Assembly (NCBI RefSeq): GCF_025562455.1
Contig: NZ_JAHPRO010000014.1
Location: 1 to 64,000 of the forward strand
From: Acinetobacter sp. WU_MDCI_Axc73
GTDB taxonomy: Bacteria; Pseudomonadota; Gammaproteobacteria; Pseudomonadales; Moraxellaceae
Direction of reading: 5' to 3'
Length of the DNA stretch: 64,000 bases
Shown here in pieces: positions 56,606 to 64,000 of the stretch. Under the pieces are notes generated by a model. The model was not told the origin of the DNA. It did no database searches and saw only the letters and a list, made by a program, of their open reading frames with translations. Position numbers and translations under genes: made by a program. Numbering within the stretch: position 1 is the stretch's first letter; every line of letters starts with the position of its first letter.

Positions 56606-57055
56606 ATGGAACATTTAGGTTTATGGGTGGCGATCATTATCGTCGTTTTTGTTTTAGGCTCAATTTTTGGCTTACGTGTAAGTCCGCGTGAAAAAGCTTT
56701 AGGATTGATGCGAGACAAAGCACGTAAAATGGGTTTGCATCCTCGCTTAGTTGCTGCGCCTGAATGGACAAAAATTCCGAAAGCTACTGAGGATCGTGCC
56801 AGTATGGTGGCGTATTACAGTGTCTTAATTCCAGAAGCTCGATTACCATTAATGCGCGCTCGTGTCGTGGATGGTCATATTAATGTGATTGAAGGAGATC
56901 AGAAATTTAATGATTCTCCCATTGCATTAAAAGGGATTTATGCTATTGATATGCAGGCAAACTGTGTGGGCTTGTATTGGGATGAAGAAACGGATCTTAA
57001 AGCCACACAACTTGAAGACATGAAAGCGTATTTATTACAACTCGCTACGGTCTAA
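56606..57055 (+). CDS. membrane-anchored hypothetical protein
   Basis: A 149-aa protein with one N-terminal span (about residues 4-23, LGLWVAIIIVVFVLGSIFGL) and a soluble cytoplasmic remainder with an REKALGLMRDKARKMG helix and three beta-rich segments. ATG at 56606 has AGGG eight bases upstream; the earlier ATG at 56591 has none. No family recognised. It precedes topA by 33 nt in the same direction, so it is probably part of the topA transcript. Confidence 0.65.
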   Translation: MEHLGLWVAIIIVVFVLGSIFGLRVSPREKALGLMRDKARKMGLHPRLVAAPEWTKIPKATEDRASMVAYYSVLIPEARLPLMRARVVDGHINVIEGDQKFNDSPIALKGIYAIDMQANCVGLYWDEETDLKATQLEDMKAYLLQLATV

Positions 57056-57088
57056 CTCTTTATTTACCAACAGGAATATCAGTTTATT

Positions 57089-59734
57089 ATGGCGAATGCC
57101 CCTCGATCCACAAGCAAAAAAAGCACGGCAGCATCTTCTGAGTCTGCTGCTAATAAACGTGCCTTAGTGATTGTGGAGTCGCCTGCGAAAGCGAAAACTA
57201 TTAATAAATACTTAGGTTCACAATATATTGTTAAATCTTCTGTAGGTCATGTTCGTGATTTACCTACAGGTGGTTCAGCTAAATCCAGTGAGAAAAAGCC
57301 AGCAACGCGTGCCAAATTGACTGCCGAAGAAAAAGAGCAAAAAGCACAAAATGCGTTAATCAATCGTATGGGTGTAGATCCTGAACACGACTGGAAAGCA
57401 CATTATGAAGTGCTACCTGGCAAAGAACACGTGGTTGCGGAGCTTAAAAAACTGGCCTCTCAGGTGGATGAAGTTTATCTCGCAACGGACTTGGACCGTG
57501 AAGGAGAAGCGATTGCTTGGCATTTAAAAGAGGTGATTGGCGGTGATGACAGTCGTTATCAACGTGTCGTATTTAATGAAATCACCAAAAATGCCATTCA
57601 GGAAGCCTTTAAGCATCCTTCACGTCTCGATACCAATAAAGTCAATGCACAACAGGCACGTCGTTTTCTCGATCGTGTCGTTGGCTTTATGATTTCACCA
57701 TTGCTTTGGGAAAAGATTGCTCGAGGTCTTTCTGCTGGGCGAGTTCAGTCCGTTGCAGTGAAACTGGTGGTTGAGCGTGAACGTGATATTCGTGCATTTA
57801 TTCCAGAAGAATACTGGCAGATTTTTGCTGATACGCTGTCTAAAAAAGAGCAGATTCGTCTAGAAGCATTTAGACAGGCAGGTAAGACGCTTAAACTCAG
57901 AAACAAAGCTGAAACGGATGCTGTTTTAAATCTGCTTAAGGATGCTGAGTATAAAGTTGCACAGCGTGAGGATAAACCGACCAAGGTGAATCCGAGCGCA
58001 CCATATATCACTTCGACTTTGCAACAAGCAGCCAGTACCCGACTTGGTTTTTCAGTGAAAAAGACCATGACGCTGGCGCAGCGTTTGTACGAAGGTGGTT
58101 TTATTACCTATATGCGTACCGACTCGACCTTTTTGAGTGATGATGCGGTCAATATGGTGCGTGATCACATTCAGCAAAACTATGGTGATAAATACGTACC
58201 TGCCAAACCAAACCGTTATGGCAATAAAGCGGGTGCACAAGAAGCCCACGAAGCGATTCGTCCTTCCAATGTAGCTTTAACAGGTGACCAGCTTGCAGGA
58301 ATGGAGCGTGATGCACAGCGTTTGTATGACCTAATCTGGCGTCAATTTGTCGCCTGTCAAATGACACCTGCTGAATATTTATCCTCTACCTTGACCGTTG
58401 ATGCCAATAATGTTGAATTACGTGCTAAAGGTCGTACCTTAGTGTTTGATGGCTTTACCCGAGTTCGTGGTGCCAACAAATCTGACGATGATGTGTTATT
58501 GCCTGCGGTAAAAGTGGGTGAGGTTCTAAAACTCGAAAAACTAGATCCAAGTCAGCATTTTACCAAGCCACCTGCACGATTTACTGAAGCTTCTTTGGTG
58601 AAAGAATTGGAGAAGCGCGGAATTGGTCGTCCATCGACTTATGCAGCGATTATTTCTACGATTCAGGATCGTGGTTATGTCAAACTTGAAAATCGTCGCC
58701 TGTTTGCAGAGAAAATGGGTGAGATTGTCACTGACCGGCTCGATGAAAGCTTTAATAACCTGATGAATTATGCGTTCACCGCAGATCTTGAAGGTCAATT
58801 AGACCGAGTCGCGACAGGTGATCGTAATTGGAAAGAGTTACTCGACAGTTTCTATGGTGACTTTAAAAACCGTTTGAATACTGCTGCTAGCGCAGAAGGT
58901 ATGCGACGCAATCAACCGATTGAAGTACCCGATGTGGCATGTCAATTGTGTAGTCGTCCGATGCAAATCCGCACAGGAACCACAGGTGTATTCTTAGGTT
59001 GTTCAGGTTATAACCTGCCACCGAAAGAACGTTGTAAAGGGACACTTAATCTTACACCAGTTGAGTCACTGGCTGCATTTTCTGATGATGATGCTGCTGA
59101 AACTGCTGATTTGATGTCAAAGCATCGTTGTCCGAAATGCGGTACAGCCATGGATAGTTATGTCATTGATGGTGGTCGTAAGCTCCATGTCTGTGGTAAT
59201 AATCCAGACTGCGATGGCTATGAAGTTGAAGAAGGTGAGTTCAAAATTAAGGGCTATGATGGTCCAACTATTCCATGTGATAAATGTGATGGTGAAATGC
59301 AGTTGAAAACTGGGCGATTTGGACCGTATTTTGCCTGTACCAACTGTGACAATACGCGTAAAGTCCTGAAAAATGGACAACCTGCGCCACCGCGTGTAGA
59401 TCCGATCAAGATGGAACATTTACGTTCAGTCAAACACGATGATTATTTTGTGTTGCGTGATGGTGCGGCAGGCCTTTTTCTTGCAGCCAGCAAATTTCCG
59501 AAAATTCGTGAAACGCGCGCGCCAAAAGTTGCTGAGTTACGTACAGTTGCTGAGCAGCTTGATCCAAAATATCAATACTTGTTACAAGCACCTGATGCCG
59601 ACCCTGAAGGTAATCCGACTTTGATCAAGTTTAGCCGTAAAAATCAGGCGCAATATATTGGTTCTGAAACACCTGAAGGTAAACAGACCAAGTGGAGTCT
59701 GGTGTATCAGGATGGGAAATGGGCTGAGGCTTAA
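57089..59734 (+). CDS. topA: DNA topoisomerase I
   Basis: An 881-aa type IA topoisomerase that relaxes negative supercoils. Toprim domain near the start with [17 protein letters not shown] and [15 protein letters not shown]. The active-site tyrosine is in [13 protein letters not shown] at about residue 343. Three C-terminal zinc ribbons carry CQLC...C, CPKCGT...CGNNPDC and CDKC...CTNC. A C-terminal Toprim-associated region follows the last ribbon. Serine/alanine-rich N-terminal extension of about 22 residues. An inverted repeat without T-run follows the gene. Confidence 0.95.
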   Translation: MANAPRSTSKKSTAASSESAANKRALVIVESPAKAKTINKYLGSQYIVKSSVGHVRDLPTGGSAKSSEKKPATRAKLTAEEKEQKAQNALINRMGVDPEHDWKAHYEVLPGKEHVVAELKKLASQVDEVYLATDLDREGEAIAWHLKEVIGGDDSRYQRVVFNEITKNAIQEAFKHPSRLDTNKVNAQQARRFLDRVVGFMISPLLWEKIARGLSAGRVQSVAVKLVVERERDIRAFIPEEYWQIFADTLSKKEQIRLEAFRQAGKTLKLRNKAETDAVLNLLKDAEYKVAQREDKPTKVNPSAPYITSTLQQAASTRLGFSVKKTMTLAQRLYEGGFITYMRTDSTFLSDDAVNMVRDHIQQNYGDKYVPAKPNRYGNKAGAQEAHEAIRPSNVALTGDQLAGMERDAQRLYDLIWRQFVACQMTPAEYLSSTLTVDANNVELRAKGRTLVFDGFTRVRGANKSDDDVLLPAVKVGEVLKLEKLDPSQHFTKPPARFTEASLVKELEKRGIGRPSTYAAIISTIQDRGYVKLENRRLFAEKMGEIVTDRLDESFNNLMNYAFTADLEGQLDRVATGDRNWKELLDSFYGDFKNRLNTAASAEGMRRNQPIEVPDVACQLCSRPMQIRTGTTGVFLGCSGYNLPPKERCKGTLNLTPVESLAAFSDDDAAETADLMSKHRCPKCGTAMDSYVIDGGRKLHVCGNNPDCDGYEVEEGEFKIKGYDGPTIPCDKCDGEMQLKTGRFGPYFACTNCDNTRKVLKNGQPAPPRVDPIKMEHLRSVKHDDYFVLRDGAAGLFLAASKFPKIRETRAPKVAELRTVAEQLDPKYQYLLQAPDADPEGNPTLIKFSRKNQAQYIGSETPEGKQTKWSLVYQDGKWAEA

Positions 59735-59751
59735 GTCGTTAATAAATGAAT

Positions 59752-59780
59752 GATAAAGGCGAATAAAATTCGCCTTTATC
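59752..59780 (+). terminator. hairpin after topA
   Basis: Stem GATAAAGGCGAA/TTCGCCTTTATC, 12 bp, five-base loop. No clear T-run, so its termination strength is uncertain. Confidence 0.6.
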
Positions 59781-59811
59781 ATATCTAGAGTAAAAATAAT
59801 CTGAGATAGAA

Positions 59812-60021
59812 ATGGACATTAAAATAAAAAAATGAGCAGTTCTAATCGATGCTGACAATTCTTCAGTAAATTCTATGGAGTCGATTCTTGAGGAAGTTGC
59901 GAAATATGGTATTGCGAGTGTAAAGCGAGTCTATGGAGATTGGAGTAGTGAGTCTTTAAAAAAATGGCGTGATGTTTTACTTCCACATGCCATTATGGTC
60001 GCGCAAAATGATCAGGTTTGA
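59812..60021 (+). pseudogene. NYN-domain (LOTUS-associated type) gene remnant
   Basis: From the ATG at 59812 the frame reads MDIKIKK, a TGA stop at 59833-59835, then in the same frame AVLIDADN, SILEEVAKYGIASVKRVYGDW and LPHAIMVAQNDQV before a second TGA at 60019-60021. AVLIDADN and KRVYGDW are signature segments of the NYN family of predicted RNases. The catalytic domain is therefore cut to about 60 residues, with an internal stop near its start and its later acidic residues missing. Remains of a decayed gene; the intact copy may exist elsewhere. Confidence 0.8.
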
Positions 60022-60100
60022 TAAAAATGCTTCATCTCTTCGAAGCCAAGGTAGAGGATAGTCAAATGTATCTCAAAAAACTAAAAAATAAAGCAACTCA

Positions 60101-60877
60101 ATGAAGCCACGCACAAACTCATTCTGGAAAATAATACGTGTAAGTATTCTATTACTCATTTTGTTGATAGTCCTGATCAATAACTGGCGTGATCAAAATC
60201 AAAACTGGAACCAACCGATTGTGGTGATGTTACATCCCATTAATGCCGATGGTCAGCCATCGACTGACCAATATATTCAGCATTTACGACTTTCACAGTT
60301 CATTGAGATAAAAACATATTTAGAACAGCAATCTGCAAATTATCGACAGCCAATTTTCGTTATGATGAAACTGGGGCGAACGTTAAATGCTAAACCACCA
60401 CGAGTTCCTGAAGAATCATCCATTTTAAAAGTCATGTGGTGGAGTCTCAAATTTAGGTTTTATGCGTGGCAACAACGAAAATCTGAAGATCAGCATGCAT
60501 CTGTGACCTTATATCTGAACTATTATGATCCTCAATACATCAATCAACTTAAGCATTCAACTGCTTTGGAAAAAGGAAGAATAGGATCAGTCAATTTATT
60601 TGCTTCAAAAAAACAAGATCCACAAAATAATATTGTCCTGACACATGAGTTATTACATGCATTTGGAGCAACAGATAAATATAATTTACAAACAGGGCAA
60701 CCCATTTATCCAATTGGCTATGCGAAACCTGAACAGCAACCGCGCTATCCGCAAAAACAGGCTGAATTAATGGCGGGGAAAATTCCTGTTTCCGATGATC
60801 AAAATAAGATGCCTGAAAGTCTTAAAAATACAAGGATTAATCGTTTAACTGCTCAGGAAGTGGGGTGGTTAAACTAA
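60101..60877 (+). CDS. membrane-anchored protein with HExxHxxGxxD metalloprotease-like motif
   Basis: A 258-aa protein without a recognised family. One N-terminal span (about residues 10-27) would place the rest in the periplasm. HELLHAFGATD at residues 182-192 fits HExxHxxGxxD, the metzincin-type zinc motif with Asp in the third-ligand place. No Met-turn was identified with certainty; IPVSDDQNKMPES downstream contains a methionine. A single-chain zinc protease or a zinc protein is the inference. It follows the NYN remnant by 79 nt. Confidence 0.65.
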   Translation: MKPRTNSFWKIIRVSILLLILLIVLINNWRDQNQNWNQPIVVMLHPINADGQPSTDQYIQHLRLSQFIEIKTYLEQQSANYRQPIFVMMKLGRTLNAKPPRVPEESSILKVMWWSLKFRFYAWQQRKSEDQHASVTLYLNYYDPQYINQLKHSTALEKGRIGSVNLFASKKQDPQNNIVLTHELLHAFGATDKYNLQTGQPIYPIGYAKPEQQPRYPQKQAELMAGKIPVSDDQNKMPESLKNTRINRLTAQEVGWLN

Positions 60878-61041
60878 GTCCATTTTAATTTTTATAGGAT
60901 AACAAGAGCTGAAAGAAATATAAATTTGTGGATAACTTTAAGGATATCCCCAACGCGATTGGGCGATCCAGACGCAGTTTTTATACAGACAATTGCATGT
61001 AATTTATTCAATATAAAGGCATATTCATTACAACGAGATTA

Positions 61042-61620
61042 ATGATGAAAACAGTGGGCAATGATTTAATAAGAAATGAACTGCATCAACAACGAAAATG
61101 GTATCTTTTATTTGGTATTCTATTGATCATTTTTGGGATCATTTTACTGGGTTCACTCGCTATCGCGACTTACTCTGTGATTTTGCTGTTTGGTGCATTG
61201 ATGATGATTGGTGGTGTATTACATCTTATTGCTGCATTTAAATTTTTTGAAGGTGGTAGTCGCTGGCTTTGGGCATTATTTGGTGTGTTATATTTGTTGG
61301 CGGGTTATTATGCGTTTAAAACACCCATAACGACAGCGATTGTTCTGACTAACTTGCTGGCTATATTTTTGGTTATCGCTGGAATCTTTCGCACGGTCAA
61401 CGCATTTATTTTGAAATCAATACCAGGTTGGGGGTGGACATTATTTTCAGGAATTCTGACTTTTGTAACAGGCGTACTAATTTTAATGTCACCTGATGCG
61501 CCATTTTGGGTACTTGGGCTATTTTTGGCAGTGGATATTCTATTTCAAGGGATTAACTATTTGAGTTTAGCTTCTGCGATAAAACATTTGCCGCATAGCT
61601 CCACTACAACAACATTTTAA
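61042..61620 (+). CDS. HdeD family (DUF308) membrane protein
   Basis: A 192-aa protein with six hydrophobic spans, spaced in pairs as in the HdeD/DUF308 family (acid-resistance membrane protein in E. coli). Repeated GG..L and FKFFEGG-like turns. Two ATG codons in tandem (61042 and 61045); GAG stands upstream. Closed by a terminator. Role in acid stress is a family-level guess. Confidence 0.75.
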   Translation: MMKTVGNDLIRNELHQQRKWYLLFGILLIIFGIILLGSLAIATYSVILLFGALMMIGGVLHLIAAFKFFEGGSRWLWALFGVLYLLAGYYAFKTPITTAIVLTNLLAIFLVIAGIFRTVNAFILKSIPGWGWTLFSGILTFVTGVLILMSPDAPFWVLGLFLAVDILFQGINYLSLASAIKHLPHSSTTTTF

Positions 61621-61658
61621 GTTTGACCAAAGCTTAAAAAAACAGGTTTAACCGCGTA

Positions 61659-61697
61659 AGAATAGACTCTGCTACACTAGGGTCTATTCTTTTTTTA
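61659..61697 (+). terminator. intrinsic terminator close upstream of the helicase start
   Basis: Stem AGAATAGAC/GTCTATTCT (61659-61667 and 61682-61690) followed by TTTTTTT. The helicase ATG comes 11 nt after the T-run, with no Shine-Dalgarno between. Confidence 0.75.
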
Positions 61698-61708
61698 TAT
61701 TTGTTCTT

Positions 61709-63679
61709 ATGAGTTTTGAGCAGTTAATTGGCGAGTTAAATCCCCAACAGCGTCGAGCCGCTACGACAGGCGCTCAGCATTGTCTGGTTTTGGCAGGTGC
61801 AGGCTGTGGTAAAACTAAAACTATTGTAGCGCGGGCTGCTCATTTAATTCACACAAGTGCATCAGCAGATCAGATTCAAATTTTGACTTTCACTCGTCGT
61901 GCAGCCAGTGAAATTGTGACTCGCGTAGAGCAGCATTTGGGTACGCCTGCAAAAGGGTTACGTGCCTCGACATTTCACACGTTTTGTATGTATCTGTTAC
62001 GTCGAAATCCTCAGGCTTTTGGTTTGGGGCAATTCACGATTATCGATCGGGATGATCAAATGCTGATGTTTCGTTTATTGCGTGGCAAAGATAAAGAAAA
62101 TGGCTTACCCAAAGCTGCTCAGCTTTGTGATGTATATTCCTATGCGCGTAATACGCAGTCAAAATTATCCGATGCCTTAATCAAGCAATTACCAGATGCA
62201 ATGGAATATAAGGCTCAGATTGCTGAACTGATGCAGGTTTATGAGCAACGTAAACATGAGCGAAACTTTCTGGATTATGATGATATTTTGGCAATCGTTG
62301 CGGTCAATTTGCAAAACTCACCTGAATTAGTCAAATGGGTGACTAAGTTTTGCAAGGTTTTATTGGTTGATGAAATGCAGGATACCAATCCTTTGCAATG
62401 GGCGATTTTGCAGCCACTAATTGATCATGTGAGTTTATTTTGCGTGGGAGATGATGCCCAATCAATTTATGGTTTTCGTGGTGCCGATTTTGAAAATATT
62501 CATCACTTTAAAGAACGTATTCCCGATGCCGAGGTGTTAACGTTAGAAGAAAATTATCGTTCTACACAGGAAATACTTGATATCTCAAACTGGCTTTTGG
62601 CGCATAGTCCAATTGCTTATGATAAGCAGCTTAAAGCGCACCGTGGTCATGGTTTAAAGCCTCAGTTGCATATTTTTAATAATGAGTTTGAAGAAGCCAA
62701 TTGGATTGCACAAAATTTGCTTCTGCGTGAGCAGCAAGGTGCTCACTGGAACGAACATATGATTCTCGTTCGTTCTGGGTTTTCAGCACGTTACCTTGAA
62801 GGTGCTTTTATTTCAAGTAATATCCCATACCGTTTCATTGGTGGCGTGAAACTGCTTGAATCTGCGCATGTCAAAGATGTTTTAAGTATGTTGCGTGTGG
62901 TGATTAATCCACAAGATGATATTGCGTGGATGCGATTTTTAACGCTCTGGAATGGTGTCGGTGATGTAGGAGCCAGTAAACTAGCGCATGAATTGATTGC
63001 TTTGCCAGATATTGAAGCGCGTTGTGAACGCTTGGAGCGTCACGGCAAAGTAGCAGCATCGGCAATTTTAATTTTAAAACAACTGGATGTGCTGCAACAA
63101 CATGTTGAAGCCTCAATTTCGTTAGCATTGGAGGCATTATCTGAACAGTTGGAACAAAACTATAAAACTCAGGACTGGTCGCGCCGAGCCAAGGATTTTG
63201 ACTTGGTCAAACAGTTGGGACGCAAGCATGGTGCATTATCTGAATTTTTAGAAGAATATGTATTAGAGCCGATTTCTATTTCTGAGATTGAGCGATCAGG
63301 TGATCAGGACTTAGTAACAATCATTACGATTCACTCGGCCAAAGGTGCTGAACAGAAAGTCTGTTATGTACCACATGTTTCGCCAAATTCTTATCCACAT
63401 GCGCGTGCGCAGGGTAATTTTGATGAGGTTGAGGAAGAGCGCCGTGTACTTTATGTTGCATTAACGCGTGCTGAAAACGAATTGATAATCACTAGGCAGA
63501 ACTATAATACTTGGTCGCAGGATCAGTATGATGAGCAAGGGCGTAAAATTGAAAGTTATTTCTTTAACGATTTACCGCAAACGCTTGTTGAGGCAGAAAT
63601 TCATCAAACCGTGCCAAGATTTCCACAAAAAGCGAAAGTTCGGCAGAAACGATTTAGTTTTGGGATCGATCTCGATTAA
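61709..63679 (+). CDS. UvrD/Rep-family ATP-dependent DNA helicase
   Basis: A 656-aa SF1A helicase, shorter than UvrD (720 aa) and close to Rep (about 670). Walker A AGAGCGKTKT at residues 29-38, TxGx motif ILTFTRRAA, Walker B VDEMQDTN (most relatives have VDEFQDTN), and motif III GDDAQSIYGFRGA. Motifs V and VI are TIHSAKGAEQKVCYVPHV and RRVLYVALTRAEN. Neither the UvrD C-terminal tudor-like extension nor the rep-type end is obvious, so no gene name is given. No Shine-Dalgarno precedes the ATG. Confidence 0.87.
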   Translation: MSFEQLIGELNPQQRRAATTGAQHCLVLAGAGCGKTKTIVARAAHLIHTSASADQIQILTFTRRAASEIVTRVEQHLGTPAKGLRASTFHTFCMYLLRRNPQAFGLGQFTIIDRDDQMLMFRLLRGKDKENGLPKAAQLCDVYSYARNTQSKLSDALIKQLPDAMEYKAQIAELMQVYEQRKHERNFLDYDDILAIVAVNLQNSPELVKWVTKFCKVLLVDEMQDTNPLQWAILQPLIDHVSLFCVGDDAQSIYGFRGADFENIHHFKERIPDAEVLTLEENYRSTQEILDISNWLLAHSPIAYDKQLKAHRGHGLKPQLHIFNNEFEEANWIAQNLLLREQQGAHWNEHMILVRSGFSARYLEGAFISSNIPYRFIGGVKLLESAHVKDVLSMLRVVINPQDDIAWMRFLTLWNGVGDVGASKLAHELIALPDIEARCERLERHGKVAASAILILKQLDVLQQHVEASISLALEALSEQLEQNYKTQDWSRRAKDFDLVKQLGRKHGALSEFLEEYVLEPISISEIERSGDQDLVTIITIHSAKGAEQKVCYVPHVSPNSYPHARAQGNFDEVEEERRVLYVALTRAENELIITRQNYNTWSQDQYDEQGRKIESYFFNDLPQTLVEAEIHQTVPRFPQKAKVRQKRFSFGIDLD

Positions 63680-63737
63680 ACTGTTTCATATATTCAAAGT
63701 TTCAATGCGTAGTTCACGCTGTCTAAAAGGTTAAATC

Positions 63738-63977
63738 ATGAAAATCCTCGTCCGTAATCTTGAACGTTCCATTACTGAACAGGAACTGCTTGAGCTGTTT
63801 CAACCTTTTGGGCAAGTAGAGTCTTGTGTATTGGTCATGGATCCAGCCACAGGTAAATCCAAAGGCTTTGGTTTTGTGGAAATGCCACATGCGCGAGAAG
63901 CCATCAAAGCAATTAAAGGTTTGAATACCTTTAAAGTTAAAGGTGCTGGGATTCGAGTTAAAGCAACAGAGAGCTGA
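63738..63977 (+). CDS. small RRM RNA-binding protein
   Basis: A 79-aa protein that is one RRM: RNP2 ILVRNL at residues 3-8 and RNP1 KGFGFVEM at 42-49 with both aromatic positions present. Such short RRM proteins occur in many bacteria and are often cold-inducible, but their targets are mostly unknown. AAGG stands eight bases before the ATG. It is 58 nt after the helicase gene on the same strand. Confidence 0.88.
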   Translation: MKILVRNLERSITEQELLELFQPFGQVESCVLVMDPATGKSKGFGFVEMPHAREAIKAIKGLNTFKVKGAGIRVKATES

Positions 63978-64000
63978 AAATTTTTTTCAGAACTTTTTGT

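Noticed and set aside
1..64000. CRISPR array, prophage or toxin-antitoxin pair
   Set aside because: No direct-repeat array, phage structural genes or paired small toxin/antitoxin frames were seen.

Overview
The window looks like a chromosomal segment of an Acinetobacter-type gammaproteobacterium (Moraxellaceae). The DNA is AT-rich. The gene order asd-fimV-truA beside leuCDB, the divergent rne/rluC pair, rppH-ptsP, and protein features such as the RNase E start and the Rsm-type regulation all fit that group. The species cannot be fixed from the sequence. Most of the window is ordinary core genome. There is no phage, CRISPR array or large island, and only one insertion-sequence end is visible.

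Layout. 1-780: an IS end (probably IS21 family) cuts ahpC after codon 98, followed by two identical tRNA-Lys(UUU) genes. 1-9.2 kb: a FATP-type acyl-CoA synthetase, RNase E with a long structured leader, divergent rluC with an overlapping HAD phosphatase gene, and a truncated HTH regulator. 9.2-19.2 kb: accessory metabolism, namely a DUF1345 membrane protein, a CDF cation exporter, a metallo-beta-lactamase-fold hydrolase, a membrane PQQ dehydrogenase, a catalase, and a TetR regulator divergent from an AidB-like acyl-CoA dehydrogenase. 19.2-25.6 kb: rppH-ptsP, a HAD-IB phosphatase (candidate histidinol phosphatase), a small membrane protein, and an ovothiol-type sulfoxide synthase (OvoA). 25.8-30.4 kb: two LysR regulators, then an FMN 2-hydroxyacid dehydrogenase and an MHS-family transporter that look like one catabolic unit. 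30.5-42.7 kb: leuC-leuD-lipoprotein-leuB, infA, an AraC regulator, then truA, asparaginase, a FimV split into two genes, and asd.

42.8-46.4 kb: an endonuclease/exonuclease/phosphatase-family protein, then a compact non-coding locus at 43,992-44,240 that is the best find here. A perfect GacA-type upstream activating palindrome lies about 65 bp before a predicted ~175-nt RNA. That RNA has eight GGA motifs (six fit ANGGA), several in hairpin loops, and ends in an intrinsic terminator. It reads as a Gac-controlled, CsrA/RsmA-titrating small RNA. It is followed by a small membrane protein and a GltP-type transporter. 46.4-55.2 kb: a lipoprotein amidase, a glycosyltransferase plus lauroyl acyltransferase pair (lipid A/LOS), gamma-glutamyltransferase, a LysE exporter and Uup. 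55.2-64 kb: slyX, a PIN-like protein with an apparently degenerate active site, a membrane-anchored hypothetical, topA, a broken NYN-domain gene, a membrane-anchored HExxHxxGxxD protein, an HdeD-like protein, a UvrD-family helicase and a small RRM protein.

Several start codons were moved downstream of the longest open frame where a Shine-Dalgarno sequence, signal peptide or family N-terminus decided it. All functional calls come from motif and family recognition by eye. No database search was run.
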